Assembly (NCBI GenBank): GCA_026398135.1
Contig: JAPLTN010000006.1
Span: 56,204 to 120,203, forward strand
Source: Verrucomicrobiota bacterium
GTDB taxonomy: Bacteria; Verrucomicrobiota; Verrucomicrobiia; Opitutales; Opitutaceae
Length of the DNA: 64,000 nucleotides
Reading direction: 5' to 3'
Position 1 is the first letter of the stretch, and the number at the start of each line of letters is the position of its first letter. The notes beneath the pieces were generated by a model. It saw only the letters and a program-made list of their open reading frames with translations, did not search any database and had not been told where the DNA came from. Made by a program: the position numbers and the translations under genes. Positions 25,531 through 35,188 of this stretch are shown in pieces.

Positions 25531-27912
25531 ATGCCGCCCACTGATTCCGCCACTCTGCTCTCCACGTTGCTGCAACACGCCGCCGAGTCCATTTACTTCA
25601 AAGACAGGGAAAGCCGCTTTGTCTGCGCCAGCCAGACCCTGGTGCGCTATCTCGGCTGCAGCATGGTCGAAGACCTGATTGGACGCACCGACGCCGATTT
25701 CTTCGGCGAATCCCACGCCGCTGCAGCCCGCAGGGACGAACTCGAAATCATACGCACCGGACGGCCGCTCGTGGATCTGGAGGAGCGGGAAGACTTCCCC
25801 GACGGTTCTGTACGCTGGTCCCACACATCCAAATACCCTTTTCGCAATTACCACGGCGAAATCGTGGGCACCTTCGGCATATCTCGCGATATTACCCCCC
25901 TTCACGAAGCCCGCGCCCAACTTCAGGAGGCCACGGATTTGCTCACCCGCGCCGGCCGAATCGCCCGCCTCGGACACTGGCAACTCGACGCTCCGAATTG
26001 TCAGATGTTTTGGTCGGATATCACCTACGAACTGCACGAACTGCCGGTTGGCACTCCTGTCACCACCACCAGCGCGCTCGATTTTTATCACCCTGAAGAC
26101 CGGCCTCGCATCGCCGCCGTCTTGCAGGCGGCTATCGAGTCTGGCACCGCCTTCGACCTCGAAGTCCGCCTGGTCACCACCTCGTCCCGCCTGCTTTGGG
26201 TCCGGCTCAAGGGTGAACAACTGCACGCCGCAGGCTGCCTTGCTCGCGTCACCGGCATCATCCTCGACATCGACGCGCTCAAACGCACCGAAGAACTCCT
26301 GCGTGAGCGCAACCAAGCCCTCGAAGCCGCCACCGCCCGCGCCCAGCAACTCGCGCGCGAAGCCCAGGCCGCCGCCCGCGCCAAAGCCGAATTCCTGGCC
26401 AACATGAGCCACGAAATCCGCACCCCGCTCAACGCCGTCATCGGCATGTCGGAACTCCTCCTCGGCACTCCGCTCACCCCGCGCCAGCGAGACTTTGCCG
26501 ATACCGTCCGCACCAGCAGCGACGCCCTGCTCGCGTTGCTCAACGACATTCTCGACTTCTCCAAGATCGAATCCGGAAACCTGGAACTCGAACGCGCCCC
26601 CTTTTCCCTGCTGGACTGCATCGAAAGCGCCCTGGAAATCGCCGCCCGCCCCGCCGCCGCCAAGGGCGTGGATTTGCTATACCAACTCGACGACGCCCTG
26701 CCCCGCCAACTGCTCGGCGACATGACCCGCCTGCGCCAGGTGCTTATAAACTTGATCGGCAACGCGGTGAAATTCACCGAGCACGGCGAAGTCCTCGTGA
26801 CGTGCCAGCTCCGTCACACCGCCGCCGGTGCTCCCCGCCTCCACGTTTCCGTGCGCGACACCGGGATCGGCATCCCCAACGACCGGCTTGATCGTCTCTT
26901 TAAGTCCTTCAGCCAGGTGGACGCCTCCACCACTCGCAAATACGGCGGCACCGGACTCGGACTGGTGATCTGCGAACGCATCACCGGCCTTTTGGGTGGC
27001 CGTATCTGGGTGGATTCCGTGCTCGGACAGGGTTCCGATTTCCAATTCGAGATTCCCTTCACCGCCGCCGACACCGCCCCGGCGGTCCCGGCTAATATCC
27101 ATTTGGGCGGACGCCGCGTGCTCATCGTCGAGGACAACGCCACCCACCGGGACATCCTTGTGCGCCAAGCCGAACGCTGGGGCCTTGTGCCCTGCGGCGT
27201 CGCCTCCGGTCCCGCCGCCCTCGCCCGTCTCGCCGCCGGCGAGACCTTCGCGCTTGCCCTCGTTGACCTGCAACTCCCCCAAATGTCCGGCATCGCGCTG
27301 ATCACCGAACTGCGCCGCCAATTCTCGGCCCTGCACCTGCCGATCATCGCCCTCACGCGACCCGGACCCGAGGATCCCGCCCTGCCCAGCCTGGATCTGG
27401 CGCGCGTATTAAACAAACCGGTTAAAATGGGCCTCCTGCGCGAGACCGCGGAATCCCTGTTTACCCAGCGCCCGGCCAAGTCCGAAAATAAACCCCAAGC
27501 TGAAGTGTCGGAAAAAACCCTCCGCGTGCTCATCGCCGAGGATCTGCCCATCAATCGTGAAATCGCCGTGCTCATGCTAACCCATCTCGGCTACCAGTGC
27601 GAGACGGCCAACGACGGTCGCCACGCGCTCGAGACCGTCGAAAGACAGCGTTACGACGTCGTATTTATGGACGTGCAAATGCCCGAAATGGACGGTCTGG
27701 AAGCCACCCGCATCCTTTGCCAACGCTTCGCACCCGCGCACCGCCCATGGATCATCGCCATGACCGCCGGCGCCCTCGCCGGCGACCGCGAAACCTGCGC
27801 CGCCGCCGGTATGGACGATTACATCAGCAAACCGATCTCCATCCAGTCGCTGGGCTCCGCCCTGGAAAACGCGTCCCGTCAGTTAGCACTCCGACGCTCC
27901 ACCCCGGGTTGA
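25531..27912 (+). CDS. Cytosolic PAS-PAS hybrid histidine kinase with two receiver domains
   Basis: 793 aa, no membrane segment. Order: PAS 1 (about 10-125; [30 protein letters not shown]), PAS 2 (about 140-255), short coiled coil, HisKA with the phospho-acceptor His in [18 protein letters not shown] (about 290), HATPase with N-box [22 protein letters not shown] and [14 protein letters not shown], then receiver 1 (VLIVEDN, phospho-Asp in [13 protein letters not shown]) and receiver 2 ([23 protein letters not shown]). Both receivers keep the acceptor Asp. No Hpt domain or DNA-binding output is attached or adjacent, so the downstream partner must be elsewhere. PAS 1 is strikingly close to the PAS domain of the protein at 39383-40153. 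Confidence 0.93.
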   Translation: MPPTDSATLLSTLLQHAAESIYFKDRESRFVCASQTLVRYLGCSMVEDLIGRTDADFFGESHAAAARRDELEIIRTGRPLVDLEEREDFPDGSVRWSHTSKYPFRNYHGEIVGTFGISRDITPLHEARAQLQEATDLLTRAGRIARLGHWQLDAPNCQMFWSDITYELHELPVGTPVTTTSALDFYHPEDRPRIAAVLQAAIESGTAFDLEVRLVTTSSRLLWVRLKGEQLHAAGCLARVTGIILDIDALKRTEELLRERNQALEAATARAQQLAREAQAAARAKAEFLANMSHEIRTPLNAVIGMSELLLGTPLTPRQRDFADTVRTSSDALLALLNDILDFSKIESGNLELERAPFSLLDCIESALEIAARPAAAKGVDLLYQLDDALPRQLLGDMTRLRQVLINLIGNAVKFTEHGEVLVTCQLRHTAAGAPRLHVSVRDTGIGIPNDRLDRLFKSFSQVDASTTRKYGGTGLGLVICERITGLLGGRIWVDSVLGQGSDFQFEIPFTAADTAPAVPANIHLGGRRVLIVEDNATHRDILVRQAERWGLVPCGVASGPAALARLAAGETFALALVDLQLPQMSGIALITELRRQFSALHLPIIALTRPGPEDPALPSLDLARVLNKPVKMGLLRETAESLFTQRPAKSENKPQAEVSEKTLRVLIAEDLPINREIAVLMLTHLGYQCETANDGRHALETVERQRYDVVFMDVQMPEMDGLEATRILCQRFAPAHRPWIIAMTAGALAGDRETCAAAGMDDYISKPISIQSLGSALENASRQLALRRSTPG

Positions 27913-28064
27913 GCGACACCTCGGGAAGCGCTCAGCCACTCCAGGCGCGGTCCTCCCCGCGCGGGATTTTTTGATTTGGTGACTTGAGACTACATAGCCG
28001 GGGTTTCAGGGTTTTTTCAAAGCAGGGTCATGGTCAACGAGACCCTCTCCCACCAAGTCCAGCC

Positions 28065-28472
28065 ATGAAGTTCCCTCGCGCCGCCAAACCTGAACACCCG
28101 CTCGAATGGCTGGCCGATCCGGTGCGCGACGAACCATCCTTTGTCCTGAAATCCTGGTTCGGCGGACGCACCCTCATCCTCCACGGCCTGCACACCCTCT
28201 TCCTTACCACCCAAGGCGAACCCTGGCAGGGTGTGCTCGTCTGCACCTTTCACGAACACCAGCCGTCCTTGCTCGCCGAGTTCCCCGCGCTGCGCCAACA
28301 CCCGGTTTTGAAAAAATGGCTCTACCTGCCCGAGAGCGCCGAAACCTTTGAGCCCGACGCCCGTCGACTGGTGCAACTCGCCCGCGCGCGCGACCCTCGC
28401 ATCGGCATCCCGCCCTCGCCCAAAAAGAAAAAAGCCGCCGCCAAACCCCTCCGCTTCGGCGACCCGCTTTAA
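28065..28472 (+). CDS. Conserved-looking small protein of unknown function
   Basis: 135 aa; family not recognised. The ATG at 28065 (MKFPRAAKPEHPLEWLADP) is used; upstream frame extension is not family-like. Features are a central beta-rich, aromatic part (FVLKSWFGGRTLILHGLHTL, TFHEHQP), LPESAETFEPDARRLVQLAR, and a Lys-rich tail (PPSPKKKKAAAKPLRFGDPL). It lacks a signal peptide or membrane segment, so it is likely cytosolic. The basic tail may contact nucleic acid, but that is a guess. Confidence 0.65.
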   Translation: MKFPRAAKPEHPLEWLADPVRDEPSFVLKSWFGGRTLILHGLHTLFLTTQGEPWQGVLVCTFHEHQPSLLAEFPALRQHPVLKKWLYLPESAETFEPDARRLVQLARARDPRIGIPPSPKKKKAAAKPLRFGDPL

Positions 28473-28563
28473 CCCGGCCTCGCTCGCCCTTAGTTGTCAG
28501 GCTTTTGTCAGGTGCTGGTTATTTGGAAACACTCCAGCCATAAACCGGCTCTCACCTCTTCGC

Positions 28564-30330
28564 ATGAACCCTCGCACCCTCGCCCTCGCCGCCTTTGCCG
28601 CCACCTCCGCCGCGCTAATCTGCCCCGCCCTGCTCGCCGCCCCGGTCTCCGCCGAATCCCGCATCGCCGCCGCCACCGTTTATCCCGACCGCGCCGTCGT
28701 CTCCCGCCTCGCCACCGCCCTCGCCCTGCCCGCCGGCACCAGCGAAATCACTTTCGCCGGCCTGCCCGCCTCCCTCCAGGACGAATCCCTGCAAGTCTCC
28801 GCTCGCGGCTCCGTCGCCGCCTCCATCCTCGATATCGCCGCCCGCACCGTCTTCATCACCGCCGAGCCCGACGCCCGCGTAAAAACCCTCCAAGACCAGC
28901 TCCTCGCCCTCCGCCGCGAAGAACGCGCCCTCAACGATCAGCTCGCCGTGCTCGATTCCCAGCGCGGCCTGCTCACCAGTATTGAAAAAACCTCTACCGC
29001 CCCCGTTCCGCCCGCCGCCGGCGCCACCCCGCCCGCCCGCCCCAGCCTCGAAGACTACGAAAAACTGCTCGGCTTCTCCGCCGCCCAGCGCGCCCGCCTC
29101 GACGCCGCCGCCCAAAAACTCGACCTCGAACGCTCCGCCCTCGCCGAAAAAATCTCCGCCGCCGAGAGCCAGCTCAACGAGCTCCGCGGCCGCCAGCCCG
29201 CCCGCCGCGCCACCAAGTCCGTAACCGTGCGCCTCGCCACTACCGCCGCCGCGGCGCTCGATGTTACCCTCAGCTACACCCTGGCCGGCGCGAGCTGGAC
29301 TCCCGCCTACGACGCCCGCCTGCGCAGCGAAAAACGCGAGGTGCAGCTCGATGCCTTCGGCCTGGTGCGCAACGCCACCGGCGAAGACTGGAAAGACATC
29401 GCCCTCACCCTCTCCACCGCCCGCCCCGGCCTCGGCGGCGCCGCCCCCGAGATCGCGCCATGGTTCGTGAACGTTGCCCAGCCTGTTGGCTATGCCACCT
29501 CCTCCTTCGCGAAACAGTCCGCAGCCATGGGTGCGTTTAGCTCTGAAGGGGGTAAACGAAAAGCCTTCGACGCCGCCCCCGCCAGCGCCACCTTCGCCAC
29601 TGCCGACGGCTTCGGCCCGCCGCCCGACGCCGAATCCACCCTCGCCGCCGCCGAACTCGCCCCCGCCGCCACCAGCGCAAACTTCAAAATCGCCACCCCC
29701 GTCACCCTCGCCAGCGACAACACCCCGCAACGCCTGCCGCTAGGCTCCGCCGCCCTGGCCGCCGTACTCCGCTACGAGGCCACGCCCAAACTCCAGGAGA
29801 CCGCCTACCTCGCCGCCGCCGTCACCAACACCTCGGACCTTCCTTTCCTCGGCGGCACCCTCAACGCCTTCCTCGACGAGACCTTCATCGCCACCGCCCG
29901 CCTCGCCACCACCATGCCCGGGGAAAAATTCACCCTCCACCTCGGCGCCGACGAAGGCATCGCCATCAAACGCAAGATCGTCTCCCGCTTCACCGAAGAC
30001 ACCGGCTTCACCACCCGCAGCCGCCGCACCACCTACGACGTGCTCCTCACCGTCACCAATAACAAACGCTCCAACGAACGCGTCATCATCACCGACGCCG
30101 CCCCGGTCGCCCGCGACGAAAAGATCCTGGTAAAACTCCTCGCCCCCGACGCCCGCGAACTGCTCAAGCCCGAGGACGCCGCCGCCCTCCCGCTCAAAAC
30201 CGGCATCGCCCGCGACGCCGACGGCAAACTCACCTGGCGCCTCGACCTCAAGCCCGGCGAGAAACGCGAACTCCCCCTGCGCTTCAGCATCGAACACCCC
30301 GCCGACCTGCCCGTCACCGGCGTCGAGTGA
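28564..30330 (+). CDS. Mucoidy-inhibitor MuiA family protein (DUF4139)
   Basis: 588 aa, exported (signal peptide MNPRTLALAAFAATSAALIC and onward to LLAAPVSA). The N-terminal DUF4140 part has IAAATVYPDRAVVSRLATA and LPASLQDESLQVSARG. A coiled coil (LQDQLLALRREERALNDQ) and the DUF4139 part follow, with LSYTLAGASWTPAYDARL, GEDWKDIALTLSTARPG and the closing beta-rich domain ending LPLRFSIEHPADLPVTGVE. MuiA-type proteins were named for effects on mucoidy and are otherwise poorly understood; in eukaryotic-like relatives the module is linked to surface proteins. Start ATG 28564 is fixed by the signal peptide. It ends 4 bases into the frame upstream of the pseudouridine synthase. Confidence 0.88.
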   Translation: MNPRTLALAAFAATSAALICPALLAAPVSAESRIAAATVYPDRAVVSRLATALALPAGTSEITFAGLPASLQDESLQVSARGSVAASILDIAARTVFITAEPDARVKTLQDQLLALRREERALNDQLAVLDSQRGLLTSIEKTSTAPVPPAAGATPPARPSLEDYEKLLGFSAAQRARLDAAAQKLDLERSALAEKISAAESQLNELRGRQPARRATKSVTVRLATTAAAALDVTLSYTLAGASWTPAYDARLRSEKREVQLDAFGLVRNATGEDWKDIALTLSTARPGLGGAAPEIAPWFVNVAQPVGYATSSFAKQSAAMGAFSSEGGKRKAFDAAPASATFATADGFGPPPDAESTLAAAELAPAATSANFKIATPVTLASDNTPQRLPLGSAALAAVLRYEATPKLQETAYLAAAVTNTSDLPFLGGTLNAFLDETFIATARLATTMPGEKFTLHLGADEGIAIKRKIVSRFTEDTGFTTRSRRTTYDVLLTVTNNKRSNERVIITDAAPVARDEKILVKLLAPDARELLKPEDAAALPLKTGIARDADGKLTWRLDLKPGEKRELPLRFSIEHPADLPVTGVE

Positions 30331-30386
30331 TTCCTGCGCGACTGGCGTTGATTCCCGCTGCGTCGCCTGCCCAGCATGTCACCACC

Positions 30387-31097
30387 ATGTCCGCGCGCCG
30401 CCTCGACCAACTCCTCTCCAGCCTCGGCTACTGCTCCCGCCGCGATGCCCGCGACTGGCTCAAGGCGGGCCGCATCTCCGTCGCCGGTCGCGTCGAAAAA
30501 GACCCCGGCGTAAAACCCTCGCCCGCCGCCGTGCGCATCGACGGCGAACCCCTCGACCACCCCGAAGGCCTGCTCCTCCTGCTCAACAAACCCCTCGGCC
30601 TCACCTGCTCGCACGAGCCCCGTGAAGGCCCGCTGGTTTACGACCTGCTCCCGCCCCGCTGGCGCGCGCGCAACCCGCAGGTCACCAGCATCGGCCGCCT
30701 CGACAAAGAAACCTCCGGCCTGCTCCTGCTCACCGACCACACCGAGCTGGTGCACCGCCTCACCTCGCCCAAACACAAGGTGCCCAAAATCTACCGCGCC
30801 ACCACCGACGCCGATCTCTCACCCGCCTTGATCGACACATTTGCCGCCGGCACCCTCGTGCTCGACGGCGAAAAAGAGCCCTGCGCCCCCGCCGCCCTGC
30901 GCCTGCTCGGCGCGCGCGAAGCCGAGCTGACCCTGATCGAGGGCAAATACCATCAAGTGCGGCGCATGTTCGCCGCCACGGGCGCGACGGTGCTCACCCT
31001 GCACCGCGCAAGCTTCGGCCCGCTCACCCTCGGCGACCTCGCCCCCGGCGCCTACCGCGAGCTAACGCCTGCCGAACAAGCCGCGCTATCCGCTTAG
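30387..31097 (+). CDS. 16S rRNA pseudouridine synthase, RsuA/RluF family
   Basis: RNA-modifying enzyme of 236 aa. The N-terminal S4 RNA-binding domain (RRLDQLLSSLGYCSRRDARDW, GRISVAG) is followed by a catalytic domain with the family Asp in IGRLDKETSGLLLLTDH, KIYRATT, and LIEGKYHQVRRMFAATG. This pattern is the RsuA/RluE/RluF group. Start at ATG 30387; an earlier in-frame ATG at 30327 overlaps the MuiA stop and would add 20 residues ahead of S4. The target uridine (16S or 23S) is not determinable here. Confidence 0.9.
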   Translation: MSARRLDQLLSSLGYCSRRDARDWLKAGRISVAGRVEKDPGVKPSPAAVRIDGEPLDHPEGLLLLLNKPLGLTCSHEPREGPLVYDLLPPRWRARNPQVTSIGRLDKETSGLLLLTDHTELVHRLTSPKHKVPKIYRATTDADLSPALIDTFAAGTLVLDGEKEPCAPAALRLLGAREAELTLIEGKYHQVRRMFAATGATVLTLHRASFGPLTLGDLAPGAYRELTPAEQAALSA

Positions 31098-31101
31098 GAA
31101 A

Positions 31102-31285
31102 TGTAGGGCGGAGTCGCCGCACCCCGCCGTTCGCAAACCAAGCACCGCGTTCCGATGTAGCACCGGTCGCCGACCGGTGCCGTTCGAAAAATCCCGCGAA
31201 CGAAGACCCGGTCAGCGACCGGGTTCTGCACCAAAATCCAATCATTCACGCCACGGCGGGGTGCGGCGACCCCGCCCTATATTTC
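31102..31285. repeat. REP-type palindrome cluster
   Basis: Four palindromes fill this intergenic region. A GGCGGAGTCGCCGCACCCCGCC unit is at 31102-31140, the same unit inverted is at 31253-31285, and between them are GCACCGGTCGCCGACCGGTGC (31157-31180) and GACCCGGTCAGCGACCGGGTTC (31205-31226). The same units recur around the RAYT transposase near 49.1-50.3 kb, which makes this a REP/BIME cluster. Confidence 0.88.
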
Positions 31286-31300
31286 CTAGCGTCTCAATGC

Positions 31301-33181
31301 CTACCGCGCCTCAGCCTCGGTCAACGCGGTGGCGGCGGCCTCCCACTTGGCGGTGGCCTGGCTGAGCTGCTCGGTGATCGTGCTCAGCTCGATGTTGAGC
31401 CGGTGAAAGCGGCTCTTGTCCGCGTAGGTCGCAGGGTCTTCAAGAGCGGCAGTGATCTCGCCTTGCTTGGCCTCCAGTTCAGATACCGTCTTCTCCAACT
31501 GGCCGACTTCCTCGCGCTGACGGCGCAGCTCGTTGGGCGTGGGTTTTTTCACCCCGCTGGCCGCAGGAGCGGCGGCGGCGGGCTTGGCCGCCTCGCCCTT
31601 GCCCTTGTGGTCCGAGGGGCGTCCATCCGTGAAGCCGGCAGTGAGCGCGGCGCGGGCGTTGGTCGCCTTGGACTTGTCCAGATAGTAATCGTAATTGCCC
31701 GCGTAGGCCGTCAGCCGTCCGCTGTGCACGTGCAGCACCGTCTCGGCCAGCGAGCGGATGAAGTGCACATCGTGGGAGATGAAAATGAGCGTGCCGGTGT
31801 AGCCCTTGAGCGCGTTCACCATCGCATCGATCGAGCCGATATCCAAGTGAGTGGTCGGCTCGTCCATGAGCAAGAGATTGGGTGGATCGACCAGCAAGCG
31901 GGCCAGATTCAGCCGGGATTTTTCGCCACCGGAGAGCACGCCGACCTTCTTGTGCACGTCGTCCTTGCGGAAAAGGAAACTGCCCAGAATCGCGCGCGCC
32001 TGTTGTTCGCTGAGCTGATTCTCGTTGGTGCGCAACTCCATCATCATCTCAAACACCGTCGCGTCCTCGCGCAGCGTGTCGGTACGCTGCTGGGCGAAGT
32101 AACCGGCCGTCACATTGCTGCCCAGCTCGCGCACACCGCCCTGGATGGCGAGCGTGCCGGCGAGGATCTTGAGCAAGGTCGATTTGCCCGAGCCGTTGGG
32201 CCCCACCAAGACGATGCGCTGCCCGCGCTCGGCGGAGAAATTCAGATCCGTGTAAACGACCTTCTCGCCGTAGGCCTGGCGCACTTTCTTGAGGTCGATG
32301 ACCTTCAACCCCGAACGCACCGGCTGGGGAAACTTGAAGTTGATGCGCTTCAGCTCTTCGGAGGGTTCTTCGACTGCGGCGTCCTTGAGGCGCTCGATTT
32401 GTTTCTCCTTGGATTTGGCGCGCGAAGCCATCGAGGCCTTGGCTCCGAAGCGGTCCACGAACACCTGCAAATGCGCGATCTCGCGCTGCTGGTTTTTATA
32501 CTGCGCCATCTGCTGCTCCTTGCGCGCCTCTTTCTCCACCAGGAAATCGTCATAGTTTCCATGGTAGTAGTGGAGCGTGCCGGCGCGCAGCTCGAGCATG
32601 CCGGTGCAGAGCGCGTTGAGAAAGGCACGATCGTGAGAAATCACCACCAGCCCGCCCGGATAACGCGTGAGGTAATCCTGAAACCAAAGCAGGGCCTCCA
32701 GATCGAGATGGTTCGTCGGCTCGTCGAGCAACAGGAGCGCGGGCTCGGCCGTGAGCAAACGCGCCAGATGCGCACGCATGATCCAACCGCCGGAAAACGA
32801 CTTCGCGGGCTTGTCGGCGTCGCCTTCCTTAAACCCGAGACCGGCCAAAATCGTGCGGGCGCGCGGCTCCAGGGTGTAGTCGATATCCCAGTTGTCCTCG
32901 GTCGGTTCGAGCGCCTTGCCGGAGGTGGCGATGGTGAGGATGGTCTCATCGCCAGCGGGGGCGGATTCCTGCGGCAGGTAGCCGAAGTCGGCCCCGCGCT
33001 CCCACTCGATCGTGCCGGTGTCGGGCCGTTCCTCGCCGAGGATCAGGCCGAAGAGGGTGGATTTACCCGCGCCGTTGGGCCCGACCAGACCGAGCCGGTC
33101 GGTGCGCGCGACGAAGAGCGACACGTCGGAAAACAGTTCGCGGGTGCCATAAGACTTGGAGACGTCGGCGATGGTAAGCAT
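31301..33181 (-). CDS. ABC-F family ATPase
   Basis: 626 aa, two ATP-binding cassettes and no membrane domain, so a ribosome-associated ABC-F protein (YbiT/Uup/EttA-like) and not a transporter. Cassette 1: GLVGPNGAGKST, SFSGGWIMRAHLARLL, LLLDEPTNHLD. The inter-domain P-site linker is basic (ASRAKSKEKQIERL). Cassette 2: LVGPNGSGKSTLLKILAG, LSGGEKSRLNLARLL, LLLMDEPTTHLD. The C-terminus is a charged coiled coil (RRQREEVGQLEKTVSELEAK), as in Uup. Both Walker B glutamates are present. Role is relief of translational stalling, by family. It is divergent from the deoxyhypusine-synthase-like gene. Confidence 0.93.
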   Translation of the reverse strand: MLTIADVSKSYGTRELFSDVSLFVARTDRLGLVGPNGAGKSTLFGLILGEERPDTGTIEWERGADFGYLPQESAPAGDETILTIATSGKALEPTEDNWDIDYTLEPRARTILAGLGFKEGDADKPAKSFSGGWIMRAHLARLLTAEPALLLLDEPTNHLDLEALLWFQDYLTRYPGGLVVISHDRAFLNALCTGMLELRAGTLHYYHGNYDDFLVEKEARKEQQMAQYKNQQREIAHLQVFVDRFGAKASMASRAKSKEKQIERLKDAAVEEPSEELKRINFKFPQPVRSGLKVIDLKKVRQAYGEKVVYTDLNFSAERGQRIVLVGPNGSGKSTLLKILAGTLAIQGGVRELGSNVTAGYFAQQRTDTLREDATVFEMMMELRTNENQLSEQQARAILGSFLFRKDDVHKKVGVLSGGEKSRLNLARLLVDPPNLLLMDEPTTHLDIGSIDAMVNALKGYTGTLIFISHDVHFIRSLAETVLHVHSGRLTAYAGNYDYYLDKSKATNARAALTAGFTDGRPSDHKGKGEAAKPAAAAPAASGVKKPTPNELRRQREEVGQLEKTVSELEAKQGEITAALEDPATYADKSRFHRLNIELSTITEQLSQATAKWEAAATALTEAEAR

Positions 33182-33198
33182 GGGAAACCGAGCAAAAG

Positions 33199-34377
33199 AT
33201 GCGCCCTCGCGGCGCGGAGCAACAAAAAGCCCCTCCCCATTTTCAAAGCCCGCCGCCTCACTCCCTCTGCGCCCCCCGCTACCCTCTTCACCCGCGAAAC
33301 ACCGCCCGGCATAGTGTAACCAATAAAGTCAAAGCCGCCAAACGTCAGACGCTCCTCACCGAGCTCATCAACGCCAAGATCGCCGCCAAAAAAGGCCCGA
33401 TCTCGCAATTCCTCGCCCACCACTACCGGCATTTCAACGCCGCCGCGCTGATCGACTCTGCCAAAGGCTACGAGAATCACCTCAAAGCCGGCGGCAAGAT
33501 GCTCGTCACCCTCGCCGGTGCCATGTCCACCGCCGAGCTCGGCCTCTCCCTCGCCGAAATGATCCGCCAGGACAAGGTCCACGCCATCGTCTGCACCGGC
33601 GCCAACCTCGAAGAAGACATCTTCAACCTCGTCGCCCACGACTACTACGAGCGCGTGCCCCACTACCGCGACCTCACCGCCGCCGACGAACAGGCCCTGC
33701 TCGACCGTCACATGAACCGCGTGACCGACACCTGCATCCCCGAAGGCGAGGCCATGCGCCGCATCGAGGCCGTCGTCGCCGAACAATGGCTCGCCGCCGA
33801 CAAAGCCGGCACCCCCTTCTTCCCCCACGAGTTCATGTACAAGGTGATTCGCACCGGTAAGCTCAAGGCGAGCTACATGATCGACCCCAAAAACTCCTGG
33901 ATGCTCGCCGCCTGCGAGAAAGACCTCCCCATCATCGTCCCCGGCTGGGAAGATTCCACCCTGGGTAACATGTACGCCGGCCGCTGCATCACCGGCGAAA
34001 TCAAAAACGTCCACACCGTGCGCACCGGCATCGAATACATGACCGTGCTGGCCGAGTGGTACACCAAGACCGCCAAGCTCATGAAAAACGGCGAAGGCTC
34101 CATCGGCTTTTTCCAAATCGGTGGCGGCATCGCGGGCGACTTCCCCATCTGCGTCGTGCCCATGCTGCACCAGGACCTCGACCGTCCCGAAGTGCCGCTC
34201 TGGGGCTACTTCAGCCAGATCAGCGACTCGACCACCAGCTACGGCAGCTACTCCGGCGCCGTCCCCAACGAGAAAATCACCTGGGGCAAGCTCGGCCAGA
34301 AGACCCCGAAATTCATCGTGGAAAGCGACGCCACCATCGTCGCCCCCCTGATCTTCGCCTGGGTCCTCGGCCAGTAA
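33199..34377 (+). CDS. Deoxyhypusine synthase family protein
   Basis: Bacterial member of the deoxyhypusine/homospermidine synthase fold. The homologous part runs from about residue 60 (GPISQFLAHHYRHFNAAALI) with VTLAGAMSTAELG, VCTGANLEEDIFN, IGGGIAGDFPICVVPM, SDSTTSYGSYSGA and the active-site Lys in EKITWGKL, aligned to VSWGK in the eukaryotic enzyme. Bacteria lack eIF5A, so a polyamine product such as homospermidine or another Lys-modifying use is likely; unknown here. The start is a problem: the only ATG/GTG/TTG/CTG before the conserved part is the ATG at 33199. That gives a 45-residue Pro/His/Arg-rich leader and begins 17 bases from the divergent ABC-F start. The true start may be a rare codon further in. 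Confidence 0.85.
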   Translation: MRPRGAEQQKAPPHFQSPPPHSLCAPRYPLHPRNTARHSVTNKVKAAKRQTLLTELINAKIAAKKGPISQFLAHHYRHFNAAALIDSAKGYENHLKAGGKMLVTLAGAMSTAELGLSLAEMIRQDKVHAIVCTGANLEEDIFNLVAHDYYERVPHYRDLTAADEQALLDRHMNRVTDTCIPEGEAMRRIEAVVAEQWLAADKAGTPFFPHEFMYKVIRTGKLKASYMIDPKNSWMLAACEKDLPIIVPGWEDSTLGNMYAGRCITGEIKNVHTVRTGIEYMTVLAEWYTKTAKLMKNGEGSIGFFQIGGGIAGDFPICVVPMLHQDLDRPEVPLWGYFSQISDSTTSYGSYSGAVPNEKITWGKLGQKTPKFIVESDATIVAPLIFAWVLGQ

Positions 34378-34396
34378 ACCCCGCCCGCTTCCCGCA

Positions 34397-34425
34397 TGCA
34401 GGGCGGGGTCGCCGCACCCCGCCGT
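34397..34425. repeat. REP palindrome (GGCGGGGTCGCCGC family)
   Basis: Single REP unit, stem GGGCGGGGT with ACCCCGCC around the loop CGCCGC, in the gap between the deoxyhypusine-synthase-like gene and the FKBP gene. Confidence 0.85.
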
Positions 34426-34509
34426 TGCCTGCTTTCCCCGCCGCACCCATACCGGTGCGGCTTCTTCATACCCGGCTCCTTGGCCACTCTCCATCCAAAC
34501 CATTTCCAC

Positions 34510-35136
34510 ATGTCCTCCGCCTCCGATTATCCCCTCATCACCGTCGATCAACGCGTCAGCTACGGCATCGCGCGCAACATCGGGGCCAACATCGCCCGCC
34601 AGGGCGGCCTCGAAGTCGATCTCGGCGCCTTCGTAGTCGGCCTCCAGGACGGCCTCGCCAACCTGCCCGCTCGCGTCACCGAAGCCGACCTCCAGGCCGC
34701 CTTCCAAACCGCCCAGGAACGCGCCGAAGCCCACGCCGCCACCGGAGCCGCCCAGCAAGCCGAAGCCGGCCGGATTTTTCTCGATAAAAACAAAGCCCGC
34801 CCCGGCGTCATCGTCACCGATTCCGGTCTGCAATACGAAGTGCTCCGCGCCGGCACCGGCGTCCAACCCACCTCCGACCAAACCGTCGAGGTCCACTACC
34901 ACGGCACCTTGGTGGACGGCACCGTGTTCGACAGCTCCGTGCAACGCGGCGAGACCATCTCGTTCCCCGTCACCGGCGTCATCCCCGGCTGGGTCGAGGC
35001 CCTGCAACTCATGTCGGTCGGCGCGAAGTGGAAACTCTTCATTCCCGCCGAGCTCGGCTACGGCAACCGCGCCCAGGGCCCCATCCCGGCCGGCTCCGTG
35101 CTTATCTTCGAGGTGGAGTTGATCAGCGTCCGCTGA
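34510..35136 (+). CDS. FKBP-type peptidyl-prolyl cis-trans isomerase (FklB/FKBP22-like)
   Basis: 208 aa. The N-terminal half is the helical dimerisation domain of the Mip/FkpA/FklB group (QRVSYGIARNIGANI, GAFVVGLQDGLANLP), followed by the FKBP domain (DSGLQYEVLRAGTGVQPT, VEVHYHGTLVDGTVFDSS, FPVTGVIPGWVEALQLM, KLFIPAELGYGNRA, IPAGSVLIFEVELI). No signal peptide is present, so it is cytosolic like FklB. Start ATG 34510. It lies 52 bp upstream of the RNase gene and may be co-transcribed with it. Confidence 0.93.
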   Translation: MSSASDYPLITVDQRVSYGIARNIGANIARQGGLEVDLGAFVVGLQDGLANLPARVTEADLQAAFQTAQERAEAHAATGAAQQAEAGRIFLDKNKARPGVIVTDSGLQYEVLRAGTGVQPTSDQTVEVHYHGTLVDGTVFDSSVQRGETISFPVTGVIPGWVEALQLMSVGAKWKLFIPAELGYGNRAQGPIPAGSVLIFEVELISVR

Positions 35137-35188
35137 GCGCCGTCACCCGCCCGCCGTCACCCGCCCGCCGACGCCCGCTCCCGCTGCC

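Noticed and set aside
27945..27975. Terminator after the hybrid kinase
   Set aside because: GCGCGG/CCGCGC could pair before a T run, but the T run does not follow the stem directly and alternative pairings compete; too weak to list.
33043..35007. 654-aa open frame on the minus strand opposite the deoxyhypusine-synthase-like and FKBP genes
   Set aside because: Gly/Asp/Val-rich translation with no family features. It is an antisense shadow caused by strong third-position GC of the real plus-strand genes.
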